From NCBI RefSeq assembly GCF_006716485.1, contig NZ_VFPD01000006.1, forward strand, positions 1 to 64,000: a DNA stretch of 64,000 nt. Direction: 5' to 3'. The position numbers and the translations under genes were made by a program. This DNA comes from Chryseobacterium aquifrigidense (GTDB lineage Bacteria > Bacteroidota > Bacteroidia > Flavobacteriales > Weeksellaceae). The notes under the pieces were generated by a model. That model saw only the letters and a list, made by a program, of their open reading frames with translations, had not been told where the DNA came from and did no database searches. This document shows, piece by piece, positions 42,411 to 50,268 of this stretch (position 1 is its first letter; every line of letters begins with the position of its first letter).

Positions 42411-43871
42411 ATGTCTATTCATAACAAAATTGTAGAGACAGCCATCACTTTCGATGACGTTCTTCTAGTCCCTTCTTATTCAGAAGTTTTACCTAACCAG
42501 GTTTCATTAAAATCAAGACTTACCGACAAAATCACGCTGAATGTTCCGATAGTTTCCGCTGCGATGGACACTGTTACTGAAGCTGATCTGGCAATTGCTT
42601 TAGCAAGAGTCGGAGGGTTAGGATTTATCCACAAAAACATGACAATCGCTGAGCAGGCAGCTCAGGTAAACCGTGTGAAACGTTCCGAAAACGGAATGAT
42701 CTCTGATCCAGTTACTCTATCTAAAGATCATACTTTAGGTGAAGCTAAAGATCTTATGTCAAGGTATAAGATTTCCGGTCTTCCGGTAGTAGATCCCGAT
42801 AATGTCCTGATCGGAATTATTACGAACAGAGATGTAAAATATCAGGAAAATCTTGATATGAAAGTAGAAGAGATTATGACCAAAGATAATCTGATCACTT
42901 CAGATAAAGATACCAACCTTGAAAAAGCTAAAGAAATTCTTCTTAAAAACAGAGTTGAAAAACTTCCTATCGTAGATAAAGATAATAAACTTGTAGGTCT
43001 AATTACCATCAAGGATATCGATAATCAGTTGGAATATCCTAATGCTAATAAAGATGAAAATGGTCGTCTTATCGTAGGAGCAGGAGTAGGAGTAGGAGAA
43101 GATACATTAACGAGAATTGAGGCTTTAGTACAGGCAGGAGTTGATATTGTAGCAATTGATTCTGCACATGGCCATTCAAAAGGAGTTTTAGATAAAATTT
43201 CAGAGATCAGAAAAGCATATCCTAACCTTGATATTGTAGGAGGGAATATTGTAACAGCAGATGCCGCAAAAGATCTTATTGCAGCAGGAGCAAACGTATT
43301 GAAAGTAGGTGTAGGACCCGGATCGATCTGTACAACCAGAGTGGTTGCCGGAGTAGGAGTTCCTCAGCTATCTGCCATTTATAATGTTTACGAATATGCT
43401 AAATCTCAAAATGTAGCAGTAATTGGTGACGGAGGTATCAAACTTTCCGGAGACATTGTAAAAGCTATCGCCAGCGGTGCAGGTGCTGTAATGTTAGGTT
43501 CACTTTTAGCAGGTACAGATGAAGCTCCGGGAGAGGAAATTATTTTCCAGGGAAGAAAATTCAAATCTTACCAGGGTATGGGAAGCCTTTCAGCAATGAA
43601 GAGAGGTGGTAAAGAAAGATATTTCCAAAGTGAAGCTAAAAAATTCGTTCCGGAAGGAATTGAAGGAAGAGTTCCGCATAAAGGAAAACTGGAAGATGTT
43701 ATTTTCCAGTTGACAGGAGGTTTGAGAGCCGGAATGGGATACTGTGGTGCAAAAGATATTGAAACGCTACAAAGAGATTCAAAATTGGTTATGATTACCG
43801 GAAGCGGATTGAAAGAATCTCACCCGCACGATGTAATTATTACACAGGAAGCTCCGAATTATTCTTTGTAA
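42411..43871 (+). CDS. guaB: Inosine-5'-monophosphate dehydrogenase
   Basis: A 486-residue enzyme that oxidises IMP to XMP with NAD+, the committed step to GMP. TIM-barrel motifs are complete: TFDDVLLVPSYSEVLP at the N-terminus, SAAMDTVTE, the catalytic loop GVGPGSICTTR with Cys307, DGGIKLSGDIVKAIASGAGAVMLGSLLAG, YQGMGSLSAMKRG and the flap residues R-GxxPxKG (EGRVPHKGKLEDV). Two CBS domains are inserted at about 95-205 (MSRYKISGLPVVDPDNVLIGIITNRD; LLKNRVEKLPIVDKDNKLVGLITIKD). Normal length. Monocistronic with its own promoter and terminator. Confidence 0.98.
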   Translation: MSIHNKIVETAITFDDVLLVPSYSEVLPNQVSLKSRLTDKITLNVPIVSAAMDTVTEADLAIALARVGGLGFIHKNMTIAEQAAQVNRVKRSENGMISDPVTLSKDHTLGEAKDLMSRYKISGLPVVDPDNVLIGIITNRDVKYQENLDMKVEEIMTKDNLITSDKDTNLEKAKEILLKNRVEKLPIVDKDNKLVGLITIKDIDNQLEYPNANKDENGRLIVGAGVGVGEDTLTRIEALVQAGVDIVAIDSAHGHSKGVLDKISEIRKAYPNLDIVGGNIVTADAAKDLIAAGANVLKVGVGPGSICTTRVVAGVGVPQLSAIYNVYEYAKSQNVAVIGDGGIKLSGDIVKAIASGAGAVMLGSLLAGTDEAPGEEIIFQGRKFKSYQGMGSLSAMKRGGKERYFQSEAKKFVPEGIEGRVPHKGKLEDVIFQLTGGLRAGMGYCGAKDIETLQRDSKLVMITGSGLKESHPHDVIITQEAPNYSL

Positions 43872-43894
43872 AATTATAATTCATTTTAAATATG

Positions 43895-43923
43895 AAAAAC
43901 CGCACAATTTGTGCGGTTTTTTT
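43895..43923 (+). terminator. guaB terminator
   Basis: AAAAACCGCACA pairs with TGTGCGGTTTTT around AATT, followed by further T. Confidence 0.9.
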
Positions 43924-44149
43924 ATTTTATGATTTTGTTTTAATGGTTTGATTAATAGGATGTTAATTTTAAATTTCCGATTTTTAGAATTATCTATTTA
44001 TGTATATTTTTATTTGTTTATTGATTATATTGTAAATAAATTTACTCCTAATTGGTTTGATGTTAATTTTATTTTCAATTTAAATGTAACAATAGTTAAG
44101 TTTTTTCTACTAACTGTAATGAAATTTTAATTTTATTGCTTGTTTTTAG
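43924..44149. other. Very AT-rich intergenic stretch
   Basis: About 225 bases of strongly AT-rich sequence between guaB and the protease gene. A short open frame here (43948-44130) has a low-complexity Phe/Ile/Asn product and no support, so I see no gene. Confidence 0.45.
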
Positions 44150-44190
44150 CTGTGAATATCACAGGTAGGTATGTAAACGCAGTAAATTTG
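44150..44190 (+). promoter_or_regulatory. Promoter and operator-like palindrome of the M43 protease gene
   Basis: CTGTGAATATCACAG (44150-44164) is a perfect 6-bp inverted repeat with a 3-base centre. It sits where a -33 element should be, 18 bases before the -7 box TAAATTTG (44183-44190). It resembles a shortened TGTGA/TCACA site. Confidence 0.5.
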
Positions 44191-44219
44191 TAAATTGTTT
44201 AATTTTTTAAATTAGTAAA

Positions 44220-46085
44220 ATGAAGAAAACTATCCTTTGTGGGGCTTTGTTACTATCCCTTTCAGTATCTGCACAGCAAAAAAAAGATTGGTGTGACTTT
44301 GATAACGAACAGAGAGTACACCAAAAACAGAATGCGGAAATTGATCAAATGATTCGCAATATCCGTAACAAAATTATTAGCGGTAACCAAAATACGACTG
44401 CTAAAAATGCAAGTGCATACAAAATTGTAAACGGAGTTTATGAAATTCCTGTAGTAGTACACGTAATAACACCTACTGGTGCGGCTATTGGTACTGCTTA
44501 CAATAAGAGTGATGCACAGATTCAGGCTTGGTTGGATCACTGTAATCAAATGTATGCAGGGACTTACCAGTGGACTCAGGGAGTTCCGGCAGATTTTGGT
44601 AGTGCTGCCACAATGCCGATTAAACTGGTATTGGCTAAAAGAGACCCTAACTGTAATGCCACTACAGGGATTGTTCGATATAACGGAGGAAGTCTTACAG
44701 GATATGATACTTATGGAGTAAAACGTAATGGCGCTAACGGAGTTACTACAGCACAAGTAAAAACTATTGCTCCACACTGGCCGGAAGCATCTTACTTCAA
44801 CATCTATATTATGAATAAAGTAGATGGTGGCGGTACATATGGTATCATGGGATGGGCAGGATTACCTCAGAACCCTGATTCTTCTTATGAATCCTTTATG
44901 AAATCTTTTGTAGTTACACTACAGGATGATATTACTCTTGCACACGAATTTGGACATAGTATGGGATTACTTCATACTTTTGGAAATGTAAACCCGGATG
45001 CACCACAAGGAGATACTACTACTAATTTCTGCCCACCAACCACTGGTAACTGTGAGAATGATGATGACCAGGTTTGTGATACAGAAAGATCAAGAAGTTT
45101 GCTGAACGATCCGGCACCTACCAATAATGATATGAATTATTGTTCAGGGGTAAATTATCAGGGAGTACAGTATAATATGATGAACTACACAAATCCATCA
45201 GCATTTAAATTTACCAATGGACAGCATGATAGAGCAGCTCTTTATTTCTTCCTGATGAAAGGAGGGCTAAGTACTTCACTGGGAGCAACAGCTCCGTCTG
45301 CTGGAGCAGCTATTGGAACTCCTATTGCTGCGGCATGTAATCCAACAGGTATTACTACACCAAGTAACTATTTCGTAGGCCCTACTTTAGTGAAACTTGG
45401 AAATATTAATAATGCATCAACAGGATATTGGCAAAGTGCTGCTAATTTCTATGAAGATTATACAGGAGCTAGCTGCTTAAGAGCAACATCAACTGAACTT
45501 TCTGCTACGGGAACTCATAACCTTCAGGTGAATGTATCAGATTCAAATAATGATATAAGAGTGTGGATCGATTATAACAATAACGGAACCTTTGAAGCTT
45601 CTGAGCTTGTAGGTTCAGCGGATAATATTATTGCAGATCCAGTTACTTTAATTGGTACTTACAGTACTACGATTACAGCTCCTGCTTCAGTAGTATTGAA
45701 TACTCCACTAAGAATGAGAGTTCTTGTAGATGATGAGAATACCAACATGACACCTTGTGGACAATTAAAATATGGGCAGGTTGAAGATTATACTGTGAAA
45801 TTTGTTACCAACTTGGGAACAAGTGAAGTGAAAGCCGATAATGGTGATTTAACAGTTTATCCTAACCCGGTAGCAACCGGAGATAAAATCTTCATTAAAG
45901 CTAAAAATGGTAAAAACCTAAAAGTATCTATTTCTGATATGTCAGGAAGATTGGTATCAAGCCCATCTGTAACTGAAGAAGGAAATGGCGTTTTCAAAGT
46001 AGACCAGCAATTAGAAAAAGGAGTTTATATGATTCAGGTTTCTAATGGAAAAGACAGCAAGTCTTCTAAACTGATTATTAAATAA
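44220..46085 (+). CDS. T9SS-secreted M43-type zinc metalloprotease
   Basis: A 621-residue secreted protease. Signal peptide MKKTILCGALLLSLSVSAQ; then a propeptide-like segment; catalytic zinc motif HEFGHSMGLLH at 242-252 with a downstream Met-turn (VQYNMMNYTNPSAFKFTNGQ). This fits the pappalysin/cytophagalysin M43 family. Residues about 410-540 are a GEVED-type beta domain (NDIRVWIDYNNNGTFEASELVG; LRMRVLVDDENTNMTPCGQLKYGQVEDYTVKF). The last 75 residues are a T9SS type-A sorting tail (VYPNPVATGDKIFI...GRLVSS...LEKGVYMIQVSNGK). Monocistronic. Confidence 0.93.
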   Translation: MKKTILCGALLLSLSVSAQQKKDWCDFDNEQRVHQKQNAEIDQMIRNIRNKIISGNQNTTAKNASAYKIVNGVYEIPVVVHVITPTGAAIGTAYNKSDAQIQAWLDHCNQMYAGTYQWTQGVPADFGSAATMPIKLVLAKRDPNCNATTGIVRYNGGSLTGYDTYGVKRNGANGVTTAQVKTIAPHWPEASYFNIYIMNKVDGGGTYGIMGWAGLPQNPDSSYESFMKSFVVTLQDDITLAHEFGHSMGLLHTFGNVNPDAPQGDTTTNFCPPTTGNCENDDDQVCDTERSRSLLNDPAPTNNDMNYCSGVNYQGVQYNMMNYTNPSAFKFTNGQHDRAALYFFLMKGGLSTSLGATAPSAGAAIGTPIAAACNPTGITTPSNYFVGPTLVKLGNINNASTGYWQSAANFYEDYTGASCLRATSTELSATGTHNLQVNVSDSNNDIRVWIDYNNNGTFEASELVGSADNIIADPVTLIGTYSTTITAPASVVLNTPLRMRVLVDDENTNMTPCGQLKYGQVEDYTVKFVTNLGTSEVKADNGDLTVYPNPVATGDKIFIKAKNGKNLKVSISDMSGRLVSSPSVTEEGNGVFKVDQQLEKGVYMIQVSNGKDSKSSKLIIK

Positions 46086-46110
46086 ACTGATCATCATTTA
46101 AATAAATCTA

Positions 46111-46140
46111 AATGTCTCCATTTCAATGGGGACATTTTTT
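46111..46140 (+). terminator. Terminator of the M43 protease gene
   Basis: AATGTCTCCATT pairs with AATGGGGACATT (one wobble) around a 2-nt gap; effectively a 10-bp stem with a small loop, then a T run. Confidence 0.75.
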
Positions 46141-46370
46141 TATTCAATCTTCATGTATTTAAATCTGGGCTTGATCACTTTATTTAAAAATTGCCCTTTG
46201 GATCTTGCCTCCTTAAACTTTTCAATAATGTCAGACGGAACTTTAAAATAATCATAAACCGCTCCTGACTGATATATAATTCGTAATATTTCAGTATCCG
46301 GGAAATAAATGAAATGATGTACAACACTTGATGGCATATTCTGATTGATACAAAAAATGTTCCTTACCAT
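46140..46370 (-). CDS. KTSC-domain small protein
   Basis: A 76-residue protein; the body (SSVVHHFIYFPDTEILRIIYQSGAVYDYFKVPSDIIEKFKEARSKGQFLNKVIKPRFKY) matches the KTSC domain pattern (strand, G-xYxYxxVP, helix with A-S-G--xN--I). Translation may instead begin at ATG 46337 (MPSSVV), which would give a length nearer to the domain. No signal peptide, so it is cytoplasmic. The role of KTSC proteins is unclear; some are fused to or near nucleic-acid enzymes. It converges with the protease gene. Confidence 0.8.
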   Translation of the reverse strand: MVRNIFCINQNMPSSVVHHFIYFPDTEILRIIYQSGAVYDYFKVPSDIIEKFKEARSKGQFLNKVIKPRFKYMKIE

Positions 46371-46378
46371 GAAAAATT

Positions 46379-46405
46379 AAAGCTTCCGGAAATTCCGAAA
46401 GCTTT
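46379..46405 (-). terminator. Terminator of the secreted-protein pair
   Basis: AAAGCTTCCGGAA and TTCCGAAAGCTTT form a nearly perfect stem. On the minus strand it is followed by TTTAATTTTT, and it lies about 30 bases after the stop at 46437. Confidence 0.7.
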
Positions 46406-46436
46406 AGTAATTAATTTCTTAAAATACAATAATGCT

Positions 46437-47129
46437 CTATTTTTTCACGAATTTAAATTGATGCGTTTGAAAATTTCGGGTATTTATTTTTAATACATAT
46501 CCACCAGGAACCAGCTTTGAAACATCAATCCTGGAATCAAACATTTCCGATTTTACAAGACGTCCGTCAATAGTGTAAATCTGGAAAGATAGCCCGTTGT
46601 CAATACCGGAAATATTTATAAAATCGGTAACAGGATTAGGGAAGATCTGAATTTTGCCTTTTGAAAGTTCCGAAGTCCCCAATGTTGAAGTCTGTACATC
46701 ACCTGTCATAGTGGAATTGACCGCAGTAAGGTTTCCCCCGCATTGTCCGTTAGTCATTGTTGTATTTTCAACCCAGGTTCCAATATTGTTACCCGGAGGT
46801 ATCGGGACAGAATTGTTACCTGTGGAGTTGTAATAAATCAGATAAGGAGCTGTAAAAGTTCCGTTTCCTTCATCACCGAGAAATTCCCATCTTGTAAGAG
46901 CGTTGTTCCATTGAATTTTAAATTCGCAGGTACCTAATCCACTACAATCCTGCCCGCCATCAACAGGAGTAGTCATATAGATGTTCTTACTGAAGGCATC
47001 TACCCCGGTTTTGTTAAAGACGTACGTATTAGGCGGGCTGTCAAACAGATTTGGACATCCGCTGAAAGTTATTGTCTGCGTGAAAGCTGAGCTTCCCATA
47101 GCAAGACATAATAAGTAAAGAATTTTCAT
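46437..47129 (-). CDS. T9SS-secreted protein of unknown function
   Basis: A 230-residue exported protein started at ATG 47129 (MKILYLLCLAMGSSAFTQ), 5 bases after the upstream stop; the longer frame overlaps that gene. The mature part (TITFSGCPNLFDSPPNTYVFNKTGVDAFSKNIYMTTPVDGGQDCSGLGTCEFKIQWNNALTRWEFLGDEGNG) has two likely disulfides and no recognised domain. The last 75 residues are a T9SS sorting tail (IQIFPNPVTDFINISG...YTIDGRLVKS...LVPGGYVLKINTRN). Co-transcribed with the tail-collar-like gene. Confidence 0.82.
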   Translation of the reverse strand: MKILYLLCLAMGSSAFTQTITFSGCPNLFDSPPNTYVFNKTGVDAFSKNIYMTTPVDGGQDCSGLGTCEFKIQWNNALTRWEFLGDEGNGTFTAPYLIYYNSTGNNSVPIPPGNNIGTWVENTTMTNGQCGGNLTAVNSTMTGDVQTSTLGTSELSKGKIQIFPNPVTDFINISGIDNGLSFQIYTIDGRLVKSEMFDSRIDVSKLVPGGYVLKINTRNFQTHQFKFVKK

Positions 47130-47134
47130 AACGA

Positions 47135-47728
47135 TTAGTTTTGTGATGGAAAGACTCCTGCCAATGCAATGATGCATTTCAGGGTAATAAAAGGAGGTCT
47201 GTTTTCATGAGGCTGACTTCCTCCGGTGTTTCCTACCATTGTGTTTTTCATCGTAGTATTAGCCGCGGCGTCGGAATATTCTTTGTCAAGCGTTTTGGTG
47301 TCTGCGGGAAGGCTGTTGGTAGGTGAGTTTTGATTTCCTTCCGCTGTTACCGCATTTATTGTGTGGTTATGAGCCGGCATTTGTGTTATCAGTAATGTTA
47401 CACTTTCGGTTCCGCCGATTTCTCCCATAGTGTAGTTCGTTGGCCCTCCCGGAGCTTGTCCGTTATGAACGAGTACTCTTCCTCTCATGTCAGGTAAAGC
47501 AAATGTAGTGGTTCCGTTTCCTCCATAAGTAGTTCCCAGCAATGAAAAAAGTGCTTGATTTTGCGCGATGGGCAGAAGTTGCCCATTACATTCTGCCCAA
47601 TATTTTGGAGCAAAATTATAAGGTACAAAGGCTATTTGCCCTAAAAATGGTTCTGATGCCTGTGCTTTTAGGGCAGGAGCAAATGCACTGCCTATCAGCA
47701 GTGTACATGCAAAAATTAAGTTTTTCAT
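47135..47728 (-). CDS. Secreted phage-tail-collar-domain protein (MdpB-like)
   Basis: A 197-residue protein of the microcystin-dependent-protein/tail collar family with a signal peptide (MKNLIFACTLLIGSAFAPALKAQ). The collar signature is complete: PFLGQIAFVPYNFAPKYWAECNGQLLPIAQNQALFSLLGTTYGGNGTTTFALPDMRGRVLVHNGQ, then GEIGGTESVTLLITQMPAHNHT and a C-terminal NRPPFITLKCIIALAGVFPS. No phage genes are nearby. The export signal and coupling to a T9SS cargo gene point to a surface role rather than a virion. Confidence 0.9.
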   Translation of the reverse strand: MKNLIFACTLLIGSAFAPALKAQASEPFLGQIAFVPYNFAPKYWAECNGQLLPIAQNQALFSLLGTTYGGNGTTTFALPDMRGRVLVHNGQAPGGPTNYTMGEIGGTESVTLLITQMPAHNHTINAVTAEGNQNSPTNSLPADTKTLDKEYSDAAANTTMKNTMVGNTGGSQPHENRPPFITLKCIIALAGVFPSQN

Positions 47729-47795
47729 GATAGCAAGAATTTTAAGTAGTATAAAATTAGAAAATATTTTACATAAAATACCTTATTAAAAGAAA

Positions 47796-47821
47796 AACCT
47801 TTCGCTATATAGCAAAAGGTT
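47796..47821 (-). terminator. Terminator of the DUF4407 gene
   Basis: AACCTTTCGCTA pairs with TAGCAAAAGGTT (one mismatch) around a 2-nt centre. On the minus strand it is followed by a T-rich run. It lies about 80 bases after the stop. Confidence 0.7.
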
Positions 47822-47901
47822 AGATTTTATTTATTGAAAAATAATTTATTATAGATTTTTTCTCTAATGTTTGGAAGTGGATGCTCTAGGGAATGATCAT
47901 T

Positions 47902-48972
47902 TTAATTTTTCAGATTATCTTTAAAATCATCAATTCTGAAATCGGTCAGAGCATTTCCTTTTTCAATTTTTTCTTTGGAATACAATCTGAAATCGTTTTC
48001 TGTTTTTTCTAAAAGATAATCGTATGGTCCTATATGAGAGATCAGTTTTACCAGAACCGGAGAAATTTCAAGACAGATAAACAATCCCATGATAAAAGCG
48101 GCTGCAAGTCCGATAATGGCAGAATTTTTACCAAGCTCATCCAACGCCTGAAGTCTTGCTGCAAAGCCATTGAACTTATCTTCAAAAGTTTCTGTAGATT
48201 TTCTTTCCGTTTCCAGATTCGTGTATACCTTGGATATTTCTTTATCCAGATATTCCAGTCTGGGAGCTGCCTGTTTCTGGTAATTTTCCAGATCCAGTCT
48301 GCGCTGCTCCTTCAGTTGCTGCTTACGTTTTGCATTGGGCCCATAACCTTCTTTTCCACTGGTTAATCCAGATTGTTTACCCAGAATCTCTTTTTCAAGC
48401 TCTACGGAAGCAGAATCATAAGACTGTTGGTACTGAGCAATTTTCCCTGAAATCTGCTGCTTTTCTGTTTCAAATGGACCACTTTGTTGAAGAATCCTGC
48501 CGTTCATTTCACCCTGAAGCTGTTTTTTATTTCTTTGAATAATAGTATTCAGCTGTTTGTTGACCTCCTTTTCAAAAATTTTAAGTTCTAAAGGTTTGGA
48601 AATAATAATTCCCAGGAATGTAGCAAGGATAAGACGTGGAATAGCCATTAAAATCTGATTCCACCATGTTCCCGTTTTTTTGATGGAAGAAACAATATAA
48701 CGGTCAAGGTTGAATATCATCAGACCCCACAGAATTCCAAATCCTACAGCTGCCCAGATATTATCGAATACTGTATACATCGCATAGCCTGCAGACAAAG
48801 TGGCGAATACTGCAGTGAAAAGGACAATACCTCCAATGCCGGAAAACTTATTCCATTCACTTGGAGTCTTTCTTAAAATATGGATGTTCCCGCCTGAACA
48901 TACCATCAGAAACTTTTGGAACCAGTTTATTTTATGAGTCCCTTGATTTATAGTTTGTTGGTTTGTTTTCAT
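47902..48972 (-). CDS. DUF4407 membrane protein
   Basis: A 356-residue inner-membrane protein from ATG 48972 (MKTNQQTINQ); the longer frame begins with a TTG inside the -7 box. Helices: about 43-63 and 67-87 (GGIVLFTAVFATLSAGYAMYTVF; IWAAVGFGILWGLMIFNLDRYIV), one near 108-126 (MAIPRLILATFLGIIIS), then a long charged coiled-coil-like segment (about 130-270), and a final span about 282-302 (SAIIGLAAAFIMGLFICLEISPV). This matches DUF4407, a Bacteroidota family of unknown function. Monocistronic. Confidence 0.9.
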   Translation of the reverse strand: MKTNQQTINQGTHKINWFQKFLMVCSGGNIHILRKTPSEWNKFSGIGGIVLFTAVFATLSAGYAMYTVFDNIWAAVGFGILWGLMIFNLDRYIVSSIKKTGTWWNQILMAIPRLILATFLGIIISKPLELKIFEKEVNKQLNTIIQRNKKQLQGEMNGRILQQSGPFETEKQQISGKIAQYQQSYDSASVELEKEILGKQSGLTSGKEGYGPNAKRKQQLKEQRRLDLENYQKQAAPRLEYLDKEISKVYTNLETERKSTETFEDKFNGFAARLQALDELGKNSAIIGLAAAFIMGLFICLEISPVLVKLISHIGPYDYLLEKTENDFRLYSKEKIEKGNALTDFRIDDFKDNLKN

Positions 48973-48987
48973 AACTGAAAATTTATA

Positions 48988-49014
48988 CAAAGGTAGTACT
49001 AAAAATCATACCAA
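48988..49014 (-). promoter_or_regulatory. DUF4407 gene promoter
   Basis: On the minus strand TACCTTTG (48995-48988) is a perfect -7 box, with TTG (49014-49012) 16 bases upstream. Confidence 0.6.
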
Positions 49015-49123
49015 TGTAAAAGATAGTATTATGTTTTACCAAGTAATTGTCTGTGTTTATGTAAGGTGTTGCTTTTTAGAGGGTTAATTTTTATTTTGAA
49101 AACGAGCAAGAAGAATTGGAAAA

Positions 49124-49678
49124 CTATTTCAATCTGTCCGGATTTTGTTTCAGGAAGCTTTCCCATCCGGAATAGGATTTCGTATCGGTTATTGTTCCTG
49201 AATTAAAATGATGACATACTGCTACGGCAAGACCATCGGAAGCATCCAAATATTTTGTAGGGAATTCCTTTAATTTAAGAAGGTTTTGAAGCATTCCTGC
49301 TACTTGTTCCTTACTGGCGTTTCCGTTTCCGGTGATCGCCATTTTGATTTTTTTTGGAGAATACTCTGTAATCGGGATATTTCGGTAAAGACTGGCGGCC
49401 ATAGCAACGCCCTGAGCACGGCCCAGTTTCAGCATACTCTGAACGTTTTTTCCATAGAAAGGAGCTTCAAGAGCAACTTCATCAGGGTGAAACTCATCAA
49501 TAAGAGAAAGGGTTCTTTCAAAAATATACTTCAGCTTGGTTTCGTGATTGGGATATTTTTTTAAGATGAGCTCGTGAATAGAAACCATCTCCATTTTTCC
49601 TTTTTTTACGGAGATGATACCAAATCCCATTACTGTTGTCCCCGGGTCAATTCCTAAAATTATTTTCTCTGAAATCAT
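49124..49678 (-). CDS. ruvC: Holliday junction resolvase RuvC
   Basis: A 184-residue endonuclease resolving Holliday junctions with RuvAB. The four acidic catalytic residues are in place: Asp11 (GIDPGT), Glu71 (ALEAPFYG), Asp145 and Asp148 (LDASDGLAVAVCHHF). KNVQSMLKLGRAQGVAMAA and YSPKKIKMAITGNGNASKEQV are further RuvC motifs. Normal length apart from a short extra C-tail. ruvA and ruvB are not in the window. A TATCTTTG box 5 bases before the ATG suggests a nearly leaderless transcript. Confidence 0.97.
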   Translation of the reverse strand: MISEKIILGIDPGTTVMGFGIISVKKGKMEMVSIHELILKKYPNHETKLKYIFERTLSLIDEFHPDEVALEAPFYGKNVQSMLKLGRAQGVAMAASLYRNIPITEYSPKKIKMAITGNGNASKEQVAGMLQNLLKLKEFPTKYLDASDGLAVAVCHHFNSGTITDTKSYSGWESFLKQNPDRLK

Positions 49679-49683
49679 TGCTT

Positions 49684-49691
49684 CAAAGATA
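49684..49691 (-). promoter_or_regulatory. -7 box of ruvC
   Basis: TATCTTTG on the minus strand matches TAnnTTTG and ends 5 bases before the start codon. No clear -33 partner. Confidence 0.4.
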
Positions 49692-49774
49692 GCAACTTTC
49701 TATGTTTTTTAAATGGAAAAAGTATTGACAATGATTTTAGTTTATGTTTAAAATTTTAATATCTTTAAATAAAA

Positions 49775-50266
49775 ATGATCATGAAAAATGTATTTAACGT
49801 ATTTATCGTTCCTGTTTTTCTCTTTTTTGGTGTTCAGGAGAGAAATAATTTAGTTCATAATAAGCGTTCGGAAACTTTGACAACGAAGAGCGAACGGATT
49901 ATTTATTTGTTTTTCAAGGCAGATAAAGATCAGTCTGGAAATGCAAAAATTACTCTGCAGAGTACTAAAATTGCAGATGGCAGATTAAAACATATGCCTC
50001 CATTTGAAAGAAGCAACATCCGTAAGGGTGATCTTGTGATTACATTAGCAGGAGCTGATGGGAAAGAAGTAGGAAAACAACTTGTGAAAGATCCTTTTAA
50101 TCCTGAACTGGAGGTGTATGAAAAAGAAGGAATATCAAGACATAAAGCTTCCCTTCAAAATACTGAATTCAGTGCCAGGTTTTCTTATTCTGAAAATGTA
50201 CAGTCAGTAAAGATTGAAAAAGCAACTGATGATGGTTCACAAGTAATATTCACTCAAAAACTATAA
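49775..50266 (+). CDS. Unknown secreted protein paired with the M64 peptidase
   Basis: A 163-residue protein (ATG 49781 also possible) with an N-terminal hydrophobic signal (MKNVFNVFIVPVFLFFGVQ). The mature part (RIIYLFFKADKDQSGNAKITLQSTKIADGRLKHMP...KGDLVITLAGADGKEVGKQLVKDPFNPELEVYEKEG...ARFSYSENVQSVKIEK) looks like a beta-sandwich. It ends 2 bases before the M64 peptidase gene, so the two are translated together. It may be a partner or inhibitor of that peptidase (inference). Confidence 0.75.
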   Translation: MIMKNVFNVFIVPVFLFFGVQERNNLVHNKRSETLTTKSERIIYLFFKADKDQSGNAKITLQSTKIADGRLKHMPPFERSNIRKGDLVITLAGADGKEVGKQLVKDPFNPELEVYEKEGISRHKASLQNTEFSARFSYSENVQSVKIEKATDDGSQVIFTQKL

Positions 50267-50268
50267 TC

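Noticed and set aside
43948..44130. Small plus-strand frame after guaB
   Set aside because: Product is low-complexity Phe/Ile/Asn from AT-rich DNA, without promoter or homologue recognised.
44262..44777. Minus-strand 171-codon frame opposite the M43 protease
   Set aside because: The product is Cys/Ser/Asn-rich with no domain, and the plus-strand gene is certain.
47135..47728. Prophage remnant, suggested by the tail-collar domain
   Set aside because: Only this one phage-like domain is present; it has a signal peptide and is coupled to a T9SS cargo gene.
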